64,000 bases of DNA from Cryptomeria japonica (Eukaryota > Streptophyta > Pinopsida > Cupressales > Cupressaceae): assembly GCF_030272615.1 (NCBI RefSeq), contig NC_081405.1, positions 647,282,920-647,346,919 of the forward strand, in the 5' to 3' direction. Position 1 is the first letter of the stretch. Every line of letters begins with the position of its first letter. The notes under the pieces were generated by a model. It ran no database searches. It saw nothing but the letters and a program-made list of their open reading frames with translations, and was not told where the DNA came from. Both the position numbers and the translations under genes were made by a program. This document shows, one piece after another, positions 23,046 to 34,380 of the stretch.

Positions 23046-23050
23046 GGGGT
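22988..23050. repeat. (GA)n microsatellite inside element B
   Basis: About 28 uninterrupted GA units follow a G-run; imperfect GA-rich sequence continues to about 23280. Confidence 0.95.
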
Positions 23051-23369
23051 AGGAAGAGGGATAGAATAAGACAAGAAGAGGGGGAGGGAGAGAGTTAGAG
23101 ACAGAGAGAGACAGAGAGAGATGAGCTAGAGAGATAATGAGAAGGAGAAAAGGGTGAGAGGCTCAAAAGAAAGAGAAGTGTGAGGAGAGAGATGAGATAG
23201 AACTCAAGGAGGATAATTAGGGCTCAAAATAGACAGAGATGATGATGGGGGAAGGAAGACGAGAGAGAGGAAAAGAAGAGAGACATGCATGTATAAAAAC
23301 ATATATACATATATCTATATAAATATATGTATATATAACTATAGATATGCATATATACATAAATAAATA

Positions 23370-24798
23370 TGTTGGCATATGATGAACTGACATGTTGATT
23401 TGATGATACTATATGTTGTCATTGATGTCAATAATTGTAAGTGAACCAATATGCAGATTGAAAGAAGTTGGTGAACCGGTATAAAGAGGTATGAAGAGAT
23501 GTAGTGAACCGATGTCGGTGTTTCACTGAGTGTGACTACCGATTGGTAGTCTCAGCTCTAGGGTTTCCAGTTTGGCAATCTTGCTTGTGCGATGCAACCA
23601 ATAATATTTTGTGATGAGTTAGCTAAGAGATGATGATCAGATCGAGGTGCCATGTTAGCTATGTGGATGTGGAGGATTTCCTTGAGGATCTTGCATGAGA
23701 ATATCAACTACATTAAAAGTCTACCTTGGGAATGAATATTCTTCTTGGCGATATGAGAAGAAAGTGTGATGAGTTACTGATTCCCATGTGTGGTGAAGAA
23801 TGGACGATGTAAATTGTCTTGTGATCTATTTGAAATTGTATTGCTCTATGCAAAGTGTTTGGATGGTCAGGATTGGACCGCTTGTATTGTAAACCTAAGA
23901 TGCTTAGGGTTTAGGGTTTATGCTACCGACCTAATTGTTGTCTATAAGGTCGATGATGTTTGTTATTTTAAGTTGTCAGCAAATGTTGTGTGTGATGAGA
24001 TACTTGCTAGACCAGTAAGAGAAAATTGTAGAGTGTGATTGCAGAAGTAGAGGAACTAAAAATGATCTTCCTTGGCATGTAGTGTTGTTATCAGATCGAA
24101 GTTTTTACTTGTTGTCTTCTAACCATTTCAACAGTTGGAAAATCCCTTTGTTGAGTAGCTTTAATAGGCTTACTATAAATCCTCTAATCAGGTGGCTCAA
24201 TATCATTGAGTTCTTCAAATCCTCTAGTGGGGTAACCTTTAATAGGGTTTCAACCTTTAATAGGGTATATAGCCATTCCTTAACCGGGTGATCTTTAACG
24301 GGATCGGTTCCTAGCAGAACCTTTTTTTAAAGTCTTTAACCAAACTAGGCTCCTAACAGAGTGAGCTTCAAAAGAGTTCGAAAACAAGCTTGTGGGTATT
24401 CATCCCCACTATGGTTTTTCCCATTTGGGTTTCCACGTGAAAAAATCTTTGTGTCATGTGTTGTGCATTTTTCATGTGATGATTAAGGGTTCTTTGTTTG
24501 AGTGATTATGCATACAGAGCTAATAGGTTATGGTATTACTGGTATACCACATGCATATGTTTATGGGTGAAGTTGTTATCAAGTATTGAATATATTTGAA
24601 GTGTTCACACTTATCAGTTTATGTTGTCTGAAGTCTTACTGTGTTTAATCGGTATTGCCATGGTTAAGTTCAGTGACAAAGACATCCGGTTGGTATTTCT
24701 TTAACTTGATAGGTTGTTGAGAAAGTTTTTGTCTGTACTGATTCACCACCCCCCTCTCAGTACCAGGTAGGGTATCTATTGTTTGTCATTATTCATCA
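23370..24798 (+). mobile_element. 5' LTR of element C (1429 bp)
   Basis: TGTTGGCATATG at the start, ATTATTCATCA at the end, followed by AT and the primer site. It contains two to three telomere-like TTTAGGG units at 23904-23920 and GGTTTTTCCCATTTGGGTTT near 24413. Confidence 0.93.
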
Positions 24799-24800
24799 AT

Positions 24801-24812
24801 TGGTATCAGAGC
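24801..24812 (+). promoter_or_regulatory. Primer-binding site of element C
   Basis: TGGTATCAGAGC, complementary to the 3' end of initiator tRNA-Met, two bases after the LTR. Confidence 0.92.
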
Positions 24813-24977
24813 AACTTCAGGTCCTCAGTGATATAAGCTTAACCGCTTGAGGTAAAATATCCCGCCTTAATGATGAAGAGGGAAGGTCCTAAGTTCAATA
24901 GAGATAACTTCAAAATATGGAAGGATAGAATGAAGATCTATATCAAGAGTTTGGGTGCTCAACACTAGAGCTATGTT

Positions 24978-27900
24978 AATTTCTCCTGAGTGGTTATCTA
25001 AGTAGAGTTGTTCTTTGGTGTCCATTATTATGATTGGATCTGATCATTACCTTATTTCTTTCATTGCCAATTCTTTTTTTGCTAAGAGAAATTTCCCTAT
25101 TAGATTTGAAAAAGAATGGTTATCCCCTCCATCTTTGTAAGTTTGTGTTGCTGATTGGTGGAGTTCAGAGGTTGAGGGAACGACTTTATTTAGAATAGCC
25201 AAAAAGCTCAATATTATAAAGGCTAAAATCAAAATTTGGAACAAAGAGACTTTTGGGGATATGTTCAAAAGTAAAGCCCAAATTAAAATTGAAATAAAAT
25301 AAGTTCAAGATAAAATCCAAGAGGATAGGCTTTCAGAAGAATTGAGATTTGTGGAAAATGGTTTGTTGTTTAAATACCACACTATTATTTCTAATGAAGA
25401 GACTTTCCAGAGACAATGATCAAGAGCCTTGTATTTGAAGGAAGGTAATAAAAATACCCAGTTTTTTCACTTAACTGCTCTTAAGCATAGGGCTGCAAAT
25501 AAGATTTCCAGGTTATCCTGTAATAGGGGGATTTTAACGGATGATAAAGACATAAGAAAGGAAGTACTGGATTATTTTAGCAACCTATTGGGAGAAGTGG
25601 ACAATCTTGATGTCAGTAATCAAAACCTCCTTTTGTTGGATATTCCTTCTACCTTGACTGAGGAAGATAACAAATATCTCTCTCAAATACCTTCTAGTCA
25701 GGAAATCAAAAAGGCGGTGTTTTCTTTTCAGGGAGATAAGTCTCCTGGTCCGGATGGTTTTCCAATGTTCTTTTTCCAATCCTTTTGGCACATTGTGGAG
25801 ACTGATATCTATAAAGGAGTTAAAGAATTCTTTGGTTCAAGAAGGCTTTTAAAAGAATTGAATGCGACCTTCATTATTCTAATTCCGAAGATTTCTAGAG
25901 GTGACTCTCTCAATAAGTTTAGACCTATTAGTCTTTGTAATTTTGTTTACAAGCTTTTATCTAAGGTTCTCACTTCAAGATTGCTAGATATTCTTCCCAG
26001 AATTATTTCTGCCCAACAAAATGGTTCTATCCCTGATAGAGAAATTCTGGATTCCATTATTTCAGTTCATGAAAATATTCATTCTCTAACGACTGCTAAA
26101 AATCAAGGCTTTTTTCTTAAGTTAGATATGTCTAAAGCCTATGATAGAGTGAATTGGTAGTTTCTTTTTAGGATTATGAAAGCCTTTGGATTTGGAGAAA
26201 ACGTTATTCAACTCTATTCTCAATTGATGGAAACTTCTTCATCTACTATTATTGTCAATGGATCTCCTTCCAGTTTCTTCAAAAGCACTAGAGGTCTAAG
26301 ACAGGGGGATTCCATCTCCCCTATCTTGTTTACTATTTTAGCTGAAAGTTTGGGTAGATTTATCTTTAAAAATATAGAAGGTAATCTCAAAGGGCTGAAA
26401 CCTTCTTCGTCCAATATTACTTGTGCTTATGAACAGTTTGTTGATGATTCGATCACCATGGGGGAAGCTACTATTAGGGAAGCAAAAAATATGAAGAATG
26501 TTACGGATATTTATGAATCTTCTTCTGGCCAAAAAATTAATTGGGACAAGAGCTCGTTGTTCTTCATCAATACCCCTATTCAAAGACAATTAAGGATTGA
26601 AAGAATTCTTGGATGTAAAATTGCTAAGTTTCCCTCTACTTACCTGGGGCTTCCCCTTTGTATTAAGCCTGTGGATAATTTATAGAGTAAGTTCATTGAT
26701 AGATTTAACTCTAAATTGGTAGGTTGGAAAGGGGCTATCCTTAGTCAAGCGGGCAAGGTTATGTTGCTTAAAGGTACTCTCCAAAACTTTCCTATTTATG
26801 CTCTTAGCCTATTTAAAATCCCTAGAAAGTTTGCAGAGGCAATTGAAAGAATCCAAAAAAAGTTTCTTTGGTTGGAAGTGGAAGACAAGAATAGAATTCC
26901 CCTTATAGCTTAGAATAAAATCTGCTCTCCCAAGGCCTCTGGGGGGCTAGGTTTAAGGAATATTAGCTCTATGAATAATGCCTTATTAGAAAAAAAAATC
27001 CAGAGAATGAAAGGGGAGGAAAGAGAGTGGAATTTAATCTGGAGAAAGAAATATCTTCATATGCAACCTTCTGAGGAAAAATTTCTGGATAAATCTTTTA
27101 TTGTTGAAGGCTCTGCAATTTGGAATGCAGTTCAATCGGCTAAAAGTTGGGTTGCTGTTGGAAGAACGTGGATATTAGGGAATGGTAGAAGTATAAGATT
27201 TTGGGAAGACAGATGGCTTATGGATAAACCTTTGTAGGAATTTCCAATCCTTTATGATTGGAAAGATTGGTTCAAAAACAGGCATGGGGATTTGGTCAGA
27301 GACTACTGGAGAAATGGGAATTGGATTGAGTTTAGACAACATTGTCCGAGTTTAAAGTTTCTTGAGATTTTGATTTCTTCTAAAATTTTGAGGGACAACA
27401 AAGAGGATAGTTTGGTTTGGAGGGAAACCCCAGATGGGAATTATTATGTATCTTCGGCAGTGGCTATCCACAACAAAGTTATGGAAAATATTCCTATTTG
27501 GGCTAAAGTGTGGAATAAGAAGTTGATTCCTAAACTTAATATCTTTTTCTGGATCTTTATCCAAAACAAGGTGTTGACTTTGGACAACCTCCAAAAGTGA
27601 GGATTTGTTTTTCCTAACAGGTGTTCTCTTTGTTGCAGGGAAGAAGAGTTAGCTTGCCATATTCTCCACCAGTGTACTTTCAACCGGGAAATTTGGAAAA
27701 TTATTTTTAGTAGATGGAAGCTGAGCTAGGTTTTTCCAAACTCTCTAGGGGAGTCCTGGTAGCAATGGTACTGTCCTAATTCCAACCCTAAGATTTTGGA
27801 GCTTTGGAAACTTACTTTCCCTAATGTTATCTGGAACATCTAGAAGGAGTGCAACAATAGGATTTTTAGGGATAAAAGTGCTAATCCTGAAGTTGTGATG

Positions 27901-28425
27901 GATAAAATATACAAAAGTATATTTGAATGTCTCAATGGTACCAATCATGGTCTAGCAACTAAAGAAGACTTTAATGATAGGTGGAAGCTTTCTACAATCA
28001 AATCTAGTAAGGAGAAGGGTAGGGAAGGTCTGGTGTGGGGCTTCCCACTTCAGGGATGGATAAAGGCCAACTTTGATGGGGCGTCGAAAGGGAATCCAGG
28101 TAAAGTTGGTTATGGGGGCATTGTTAGGAATTTTGTTGGAAATTGCCTAGTGGCGGTTGCTGGCCCTTTGGGTAGTCAAACCAGTCATTATGCTAAAGCT
28201 TCAGCTGCTCTGAATACTCTGCTTATTGCTAAGAACCTAGATCATGACAACTTATGGCTGGAGGGAGACTCACTAAATATTATCAAGTGCTTGAAGGGGG
28301 AAACAGAACCATCATGGTCTATTGAAAACATAATTTTGAAAGCAAGAGAAATTATTGATAGTTTTAAAGTTATCATAATTGAACATGTCATTAGAGAAAA
28401 AAAATTGGTAATTTATGATAGTTGA
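24978..28425 (+). pseudogene. LINE D ORF2: endonuclease C-terminus, reverse transcriptase, zinc knuckle, RNase H
   Basis: The endonuclease end is marked by GSDHYLISF (SDH motif, about 25030). The reverse transcriptase in the frame starting at 25429 has DKSPGPDGFPMFFF, FRPISLCNFVYKLLSK, DMSKAYDRVNW, GLRQGDSISP and FVDD, where most LINEs have (Y/F)ADD. The C-terminal part keeps CSLCCREEELACHILHQC, the LINE zinc-binding motif. An RNase H domain (about 28050-28420) starts KANFDGASKGNPG and includes LEGDS. From 25429 to 28425 the frame never shifts, but has stops at 26158, 26683, 26911, 27235, 27598, 27727, 27760 and 27841. All are explicable by C-to-T or G-to-A change and several stand at expected Trp positions. 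Active proteins of this type nick target DNA and copy the RNA in place. Confidence 0.9.
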
Positions 28426-28462
28426 AATGATAGATTCACAGGGATAGAAGGACCACATAATT

Positions 28463-30240
28463 ATGATAGTTGAAATGAGTAATTTATGCATTTATAGAAA
28501 GGTTATGATTACTTGGCAAAGTGGCAGAATTGCAATCAAAGATATTAACACTCTGCACACTTTGTGGGTTATCATTTTCAAAATTCTGAGAAACAATGGG
28601 AAGAAAGCTTTGAGCTTGCAGAAGAACAAAGATGACATTCTGAAATTGAATATGGGAGGGGATCTAAGGAGGGAGGAACCAAACAACATTTCTAGATGGA
28701 AGGAAATGCCAAAAGTATGGATGAAGCTGGAAAAAGAGTCCCTAAAGAAGTTTATGGAGAAGCTGGTTGATTACGATAAAGGTAGGGTTAATCTTGCAGT
28801 CTCCAAAATAACTGAAAATTGGAGTAACGAGTCCTTTAAAATCCATGGTGTGAGGTTCAAATTGGGCGTGGGCCTCATTGCGACTATAACAGGTATGCCC
28901 CACTCAAGGCTCAATTTTTTTAGAGATCTTAAGGTTTCCAATAATGCGGTTAAAATTTTTCTGTGTAAGGAAAAGGAGAGGGATAAAATTGGTAAAGCCA
29001 CGTGGGGTTATTATGATGCCTCCAACATCAAGAAAATTTGGGGCTGTGTGTTGAATGCCATCATGGAATACATAATAGTTGAGGGTCATTTTACTAGGGC
29101 CCATACATATTACTTTGTGCTATTAAACCACTTCAAGCATGAGAAAAGGGTTTCCTTGCCCTATTATCTCTTTAGGTCTTTGTCTAGGTCCCTCAACAAA
29201 CACAAGAAGAACCCCTCGAACCCAGTGCTTCATTGTGGCCTTATTCTGCTTATTTATGAGCACTACAAAATCCTTGCCATTCAAGAAAACAAGAGGTTGT
29301 CTACTTCTCCAGGGAAAGGCAAGAGAAAGCTGGAGGAAGGTGGACCCAGCCCGGAAGAGTCGAGTTAGAGCAAAAAAAACAAGAGCACTACTGGAATAAA
29401 AACCCAAGATGACAATAATGACATAGAGGAAACTGGAAAAGATGGTAGTGAAATGGAAACAAACGAGTCTAGAGATGAGGAAAGTTGGAAAGATGAGGAC
29501 GTGGGTACAAAGGAAGATGAAGCTAAGGATGTGTTAGACCAAGATAGTCCAATTCACAGTGCTATCTTAGGCAATGACAACAACTAGCCTATGGTGGAGA
29601 AGGATTATAAGGTTAATGAGGAAAAAGAAATGGATTCTGAGACGAAAAAGAATAAGGAACCCGAGAAGAAAACAACTAAGGATAATTTGAGTAAGGATAA
29701 GGAGTGTGCTAGAGAAGGGTTATTCCTGGATAACCTCAAAAACCTTACCGAGGCTAGATTGGGTTTTGACAGATGGACATATGAAGTTTTGAAGAATTTG
29801 GAAAAAAATGGGAAGCATATGGATGAGGAAAGGAAGGAAGAAGACAAGAACTAGAAGAAATGGAAGCAGGACATGGAGGGAAAAGCTAAAAAGATGGCAG
29901 CTCAGATTGACTATCTAGAAGAAGGTAAAGTGGCAATAAAAACCTGTTGGGAATGATCCCGAATATCTTGTCAGCTATTACAAAGAACCTAGAGGATATT
30001 TATAAGGTCCTTCAAAGCTCCAGCTCTCCAAAACTGGTGGTGGACATCGACATTGATGAAGATGCTATCGAGACTGGGAGCGGGGAAGCTATGCCTTGTG
30101 GAGCAACAAATTGAACTAGGGCGAATGTGAAGAAAGTTGTTGCGGCATCTGCTAAGGATATCCTTAACCTTAGGGATAATATCAAAGATCTGTATGGGAT
30201 TAGTAGTAACTTGGCCAATGCTAAGAAAAACATAAATTAG
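28463..30240 (+). pseudogene. LINE D accessory ORF downstream of RNase H
   Basis: A second ORF in a different frame from ORF2 begins at ATG 28463, 38 bases after the ORF2 stop. It is open for 301 codons to TAG 29366, then in frame to TAG 29588, then to TAG 29852, with a shift near 29950 and an end at TAG 30238-30240. The first part is globular, with SFKIHGVRFKLGVGLIATIT and YYLFRSLSRSLNKHKKNPSN. Next is a D/E/K-rich stretch, then a helical tail (KDILNLRDNIKDLYGISSNL). L1-type plant LINEs normally end after RNase H, so this is an extra gene. Its layout parallels the accessory ORF of element A, with possible residue similarity in the N-terminal part. Function unknown. Confidence 0.65.
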
Positions 30241-30432
30241 TTCCTTTTCTATGCTTTGTCTGCTTTGGTTGGTTTTTGCTGGTTTTTTGGGGCTTTTTAG
30301 CCGATTTTTTCTAGTTATTATGCTAGTTTTTCTTATGTAAGTTCTTGTTAGTTTCTTAATGCTTTTATCTAGTATGGATCTTTTGTAAAGGGTTTTGGGG
30401 CCCCTTCAAAACTTGTTTTTACCTTAATCAAA
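30241..30432 (+). other. LINE D 3' untranslated region
   Basis: T/G-rich sequence ending CTTGTTTTTACCTTAATCAAA directly before the second target-site copy. No ORF. Confidence 0.8.
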
Positions 30433-30677
30433 AACACTGGAGCTATGTTGAGAATGCCTATGTGATTCCCACTTGCACTCTGACCGATGATCAGAAGAGA
30501 GAGATTCAAGAAAATGGGTAAGTCATGGAAGCTCTTATTAGCAGTTTGTCTAATATGAGTTGATTGATGTACAAGATAAGGACACTCCTAAAGATGCATG
30601 GGACACATTGGAAACTATTTATGGTAGTGATGAACATGTAAAGAAAGCTAAGGAAGAGAGCCTTAGAGGACAATTTG

Positions 30678-32095
30678 TGATGAATAATGATGAACAATAG
30701 ATACCCCAACTGGTACTGAGAAGGGGGGGGGTGAATCAGTATAGATAAAAACTATCCTCAACCACTTTATCTAGCTAAAACAATACCAACTATTCATCAT
30801 CATTACTAGACTTAACCATGGCAATACTAGTTAAACACAGTAAGACACCAGATACCATAAATTGATAAGTTTGAACACTTCAAATATGATCAATACTCGA
30901 CTTAATTTTCACCCATAAACATATGCATGTGGTATACTAGAAATACCATGACTTATAAATTCTACATGCATAGTCTTTGAACAAGATACTTCATAAACAT
31001 CACATGAAAAATGCATAACACATAACACATATTTTTCACGTGGAAACCCAAATGGGAAAAACCACGGTGGGGATGAATACCCACAAGCTTGTTTTGAACT
31101 CTTTTGAAGCTCACCCTGTTAGGAGCCTAGTCGGTTAGAGACTTTGTAGTAAGGTTCTGCTAGGAACTAATCTTGTTAGAGATCATCCAGTTAAGGGATG
31201 GCTATATACCCTATTAAAGGTTGAAACCCTGTTAAAGGTTACCTCGCTAGAGGATTTAAAGAACTCAATGATCTTGAGTCACCTGGTTATAGGTTTTACA
31301 ATAAGCTTGTTAAATCTACCCGGTAAAGAGATTTTCTAACTATTGAAATGATTAGAAGACAACGGGTAAAACTCTTGATCTGATAACAACACTACATGCC
31401 AAGGTAGATCCTTTTCATATCCTCTACTCTACAATCACACTTTGTAGTTTCCCTCTTACTGGTCTGGCAAGTATCAATTATCTCTTTACTCGGATACATA
31501 CACACAAAATTTGCCAACAACTTTACAATAACAAACATCATCAACCTTATAGACAATAGTGAGGTTGGTAACATAAACCCTAAACCCTAAGCTTCTTAGG
31601 TTTACAACATAGGTGGTCCAATCTTGATTGTCCAAACATATTGCATAGAGCATTACAATTTCAAATAGATCACAAGACAATCTGCATCGTTCATTCATTA
31701 CCGCTCATGGGAATCATAACCCATGACACTTTCTTCTCATACCATTAAGAATAATAATCATTCCCGAGGTAGACTACAAACGCGATCAATCTTCTCATGC
31801 GAGATCCTCAAGAAACTCCTTCACATGCACAAAGCTAACATGGCACCTCGATCACATCTCTTAGCTAACTCATCAGAGAGTATCATCGGTTGCATCGCAC
31901 AAGTTGGATTGCCAAACCGATAACCATAGAGCTGAGACTACCAACCAGTAGTCACACTAAGTGAAACCCTGACACTGGTTCACTACATCTCTTCATGCTT
32001 CTTCATACTAGTTCACCAACTTTATTGACATCAATGACAACATACATTTTCATCATACCAATATATTGGTTCACCATATGCTATCATATCCAACA
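30678..32095 (-). mobile_element. Solo LTR E of the element C family (1418 bp)
   Basis: The minus strand starts TGTTGGATATGATAGCATAT and ends GTTCATCATTATTCATCA. It is flanked by perfect ATTTG duplications (30673-30677, 32096-32100). Its length and order of motifs match the LTRs of element C, including the telomere-like block at 31574-31590 (reverse strand). No internal region remains, which fits LTR-LTR recombination. It interrupts the gag of element C. Confidence 0.93.
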
Positions 32096-32608
32096 ATTTG
32101 AAGACATGAGGATGGTCAAAGGTGAGACCATTAAGAAATATGGCATAAGAATCAAAACTGTTGTTGGAGATATCAAGAGCACTGGTGGAACAATTGATGA
32201 TGCCAATGCTGTCAGTAAAGTCTTGAGATCATTGTTACCAGTCTATGCAATCAAAGTTGCTGCTATTCAGGAACTAAGGTCTATTGACAAAACCAATGTA
32301 TCCTTAGACTCTATCATTGCAAAGTTAACTGCATATGAGTTGAATAGCTATGATGACAATGTTCAGAAGACTAAGTCAGATTTTAGAGCATCTGTTGCAC
32401 CAACCAGAAAAGGAAAAGAAGAAAGTACCAGTTATGAATCCATGCAAAGCAGAGGTATGGATGATGAAGAAATTCTGATGGAGTTTGATGCTCTTCTTGC
32501 CAAGAGACTTCCAAAAGGTACTGCAAAATACAAAGGTAAGATTCCTTTGAAATTTTTTCCCTACAATAGGATAGGACATATAGCTGTTAACTGTCCTAAC
32601 AATTAGAA

Positions 32609-34380
32609 TAAGGATAAACTAAAGAGGTTTAGAAAGTATAAAGGAGGAAATAGAAGAAATTGTCTTGTTGCAGTGGATGAAGGTGTTACTGATGAAGAAT
32701 TTGAGGATGAAGAAAATGAAGACATAGTATTTGTAGCTGTAAAGGAAGAAGTGTCTGACAAGAAAGCATTTGTCTCTCGCATTGACAAATCTAATGAGTG
32801 GATAATTGATAGTGGTTGTTCCCACCACATGACTAGTGATAGGAGTAAGTTTCTATCTCTAGAAGAATGTGATGGAGGTGTTGTTAGATTTGGCAACGAT
32901 GCACCATGCCTGGTGAAAGGTAAATGATCCACCTCACTGAATGGTAAGAGTAGTGCAGATGATGTCTACTAGGTAGAAAGTCTTAAGCATAACCTATTGA
33001 GTGTTGCTCAGTTAAATGATAAAGGACTTGTTCTGGAGTTCAAAGGTGGAGTCTACAGTATACATAGTAAAAGTGGTGACCTGTTTCAGTTGAGTGCCAA
33101 GATAAGTCAGTGTCTAATGGCTAATTTTGATGACAATTGGATATGGCATAGGAGACTTTGTCATATGAACTTTGATAATATTGTAAAGGCTAGTAAGATC
33201 AAGGCGGTAAGAGGATTGCCTTTGTTGAACAAAATTGAGAATTCTTTGTGCAGAGAATGTCAACTTGGGAAGATGTCTTCCTCAACTTTCAAGGGTAAGT
33301 CTATTTCAGCAAAAAACTTACTTGATCTTGTGCATACTAATTTGTGTGGTCCTATGAAAACTAGAAGTATTCAGGGAGATAGGTATTTTATGATTCTTAT
33401 TGACGAGTTCTCAAGAATGATGTGGGTCACATTCTTGAAAGACAAGTCTGAGGAGTTTGGAAAGTTCAAATCCTTTATAGCATTAGTAGAGAAGGAAAGT
33501 GGTCAAAAGATAAAATGCCTAAGAACTGATCAAGGAGGTGAATTCACTTCTGATGAATTCAAAAAGTACTGTGAAGATAGCAGTATCAAGAGGAAGTTGT
33601 CTTCCCTAAGGACACCACAATAGAATGGTATAGCAGAAAGGAATAACCTTACTATAGTTGAAGCGGCTAGAACAATGTTGATCCAAGGAAAGGTTGCTAA
33701 CACTTTTGGAGAGAAGCGGTGAGCACTGCAATCTATACTATTAACTGGGTACTCATCAAGAAAGGTAGAGTTAAAAACCCTTATGAGTATTGGACTGGGA
33801 AAACTCCCACTATGAGTTACTTTAAATTATTTGGGAGTAAGTGCTATATCAAGAGAGGTGAGCATTTGAGAAAATTTGATGCTAAAAGTGATGAAGGAAT
33901 ATTTTTGGGATATTCCACTAAGAGAAAAGCTCTCACGTGCTACAATAATAGAACATAGAAAATTGTTGAGAGTATCAATTTCAAGGTTGACGAATCCCCT
34001 GAGGAACTTGAGGAAACCTGCAATGAAGAAGTCGAAGATGAACCAGGTATAGCCTTCTAGGAACTGATTAAGAAAGAAACAAGTAAAGATATAAGTGTTT
34101 CTGTACCAGTAGAAGTTGTAGTAAGAAAAGAAGAAGAGGTAAGTGAAGCAGAAGAAGAAAAGCTAGCATATCAAGCTAGAGTCATTCCTAGGTATGTGAA
34201 ACTACATCATGATTCGAAGCAAATCTTAGGAGATAAAGATGTAGGGATACTCACAAGAAGAAAAATGAAAGAAAACTCTTGCATGATTTTTGAATTAGAG
34301 CCCAAGACTTCCAAAGAAGCACTTACAGATGAAGACTGGATTAAACCAATGGAAGAGGAGCTAGACCAGATATAAAAGAA
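32609..34380 (+). pseudogene. Element C protease and integrase
   Basis: The protease active site is visible as WIIDSGCSHHMT (about 32800). The GAG-pre-integrase zinc region HRRLCHMNFDNI with CRECQLGKM lies at 33145-33275. The integrase core follows, with LVHTNLCGPM, RTDQGGEFTS and PQ-stop-NGIAERN. The first catalytic Asp, normally HTD, is Asn here; the second Asp and the Glu are present. Stops are at about 32971, 33622 and 33959, and the frame shifts near 33720. This enzyme cut and inserted the DNA copy when active. Confidence 0.88.

Larger units (their letters stand above)
24978..30432 (+). mobile_element. Element D: 5'-truncated L1-type LINE inserted in copia gag
   Basis: It is bounded by a 17-bp target duplication, AACACTAGAGCTATGTT (24961-24977) and AACACTGGAGCTATGTT (30433-30449), differing at one base. 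It starts within the endonuclease domain, so ORF1 and most of the endonuclease are missing, as expected of incomplete reverse transcription. It ends TTTTTACCTTAATCAAA with a very short A-rich tail. It carries ORF2 and a further ORF not typical of L1. No LTRs. Confidence 0.9.
24870..32608 (+). pseudogene. Element C gag, split by LINE D and solo LTR E
   Basis: ATG at 24870 opens MMKREGPKFNRDNFKIWKDR. The frame reaches the LINE target site at 24961-24977 and resumes at 30450. It is interrupted again by the solo LTR (30678-32095) and continues from 32101 to TAG 32606-32608. The last part contains a zinc-knuckle position in which the first two cysteines have been replaced (FFPYNRIGHIAVNC), so nucleic-acid binding is probably lost. 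Other lesions are a TAG in the first segment, a TAA near 30520 and a one-base shift near 30560. It would be the capsid/nucleocapsid protein in an active copia element. Confidence 0.85.

Noticed and set aside
26220-29407. Minus-strand ORFs within LINE D
   Set aside because: They lie opposite the clearly recognisable RT, RNase H and accessory frames and carry no motifs.
31574-31590. Interstitial telomere or chromosome-end remnant
   Set aside because: Only two to three TTTAGGG-like units, found at the same place in each related LTR, so it belongs to the LTR.
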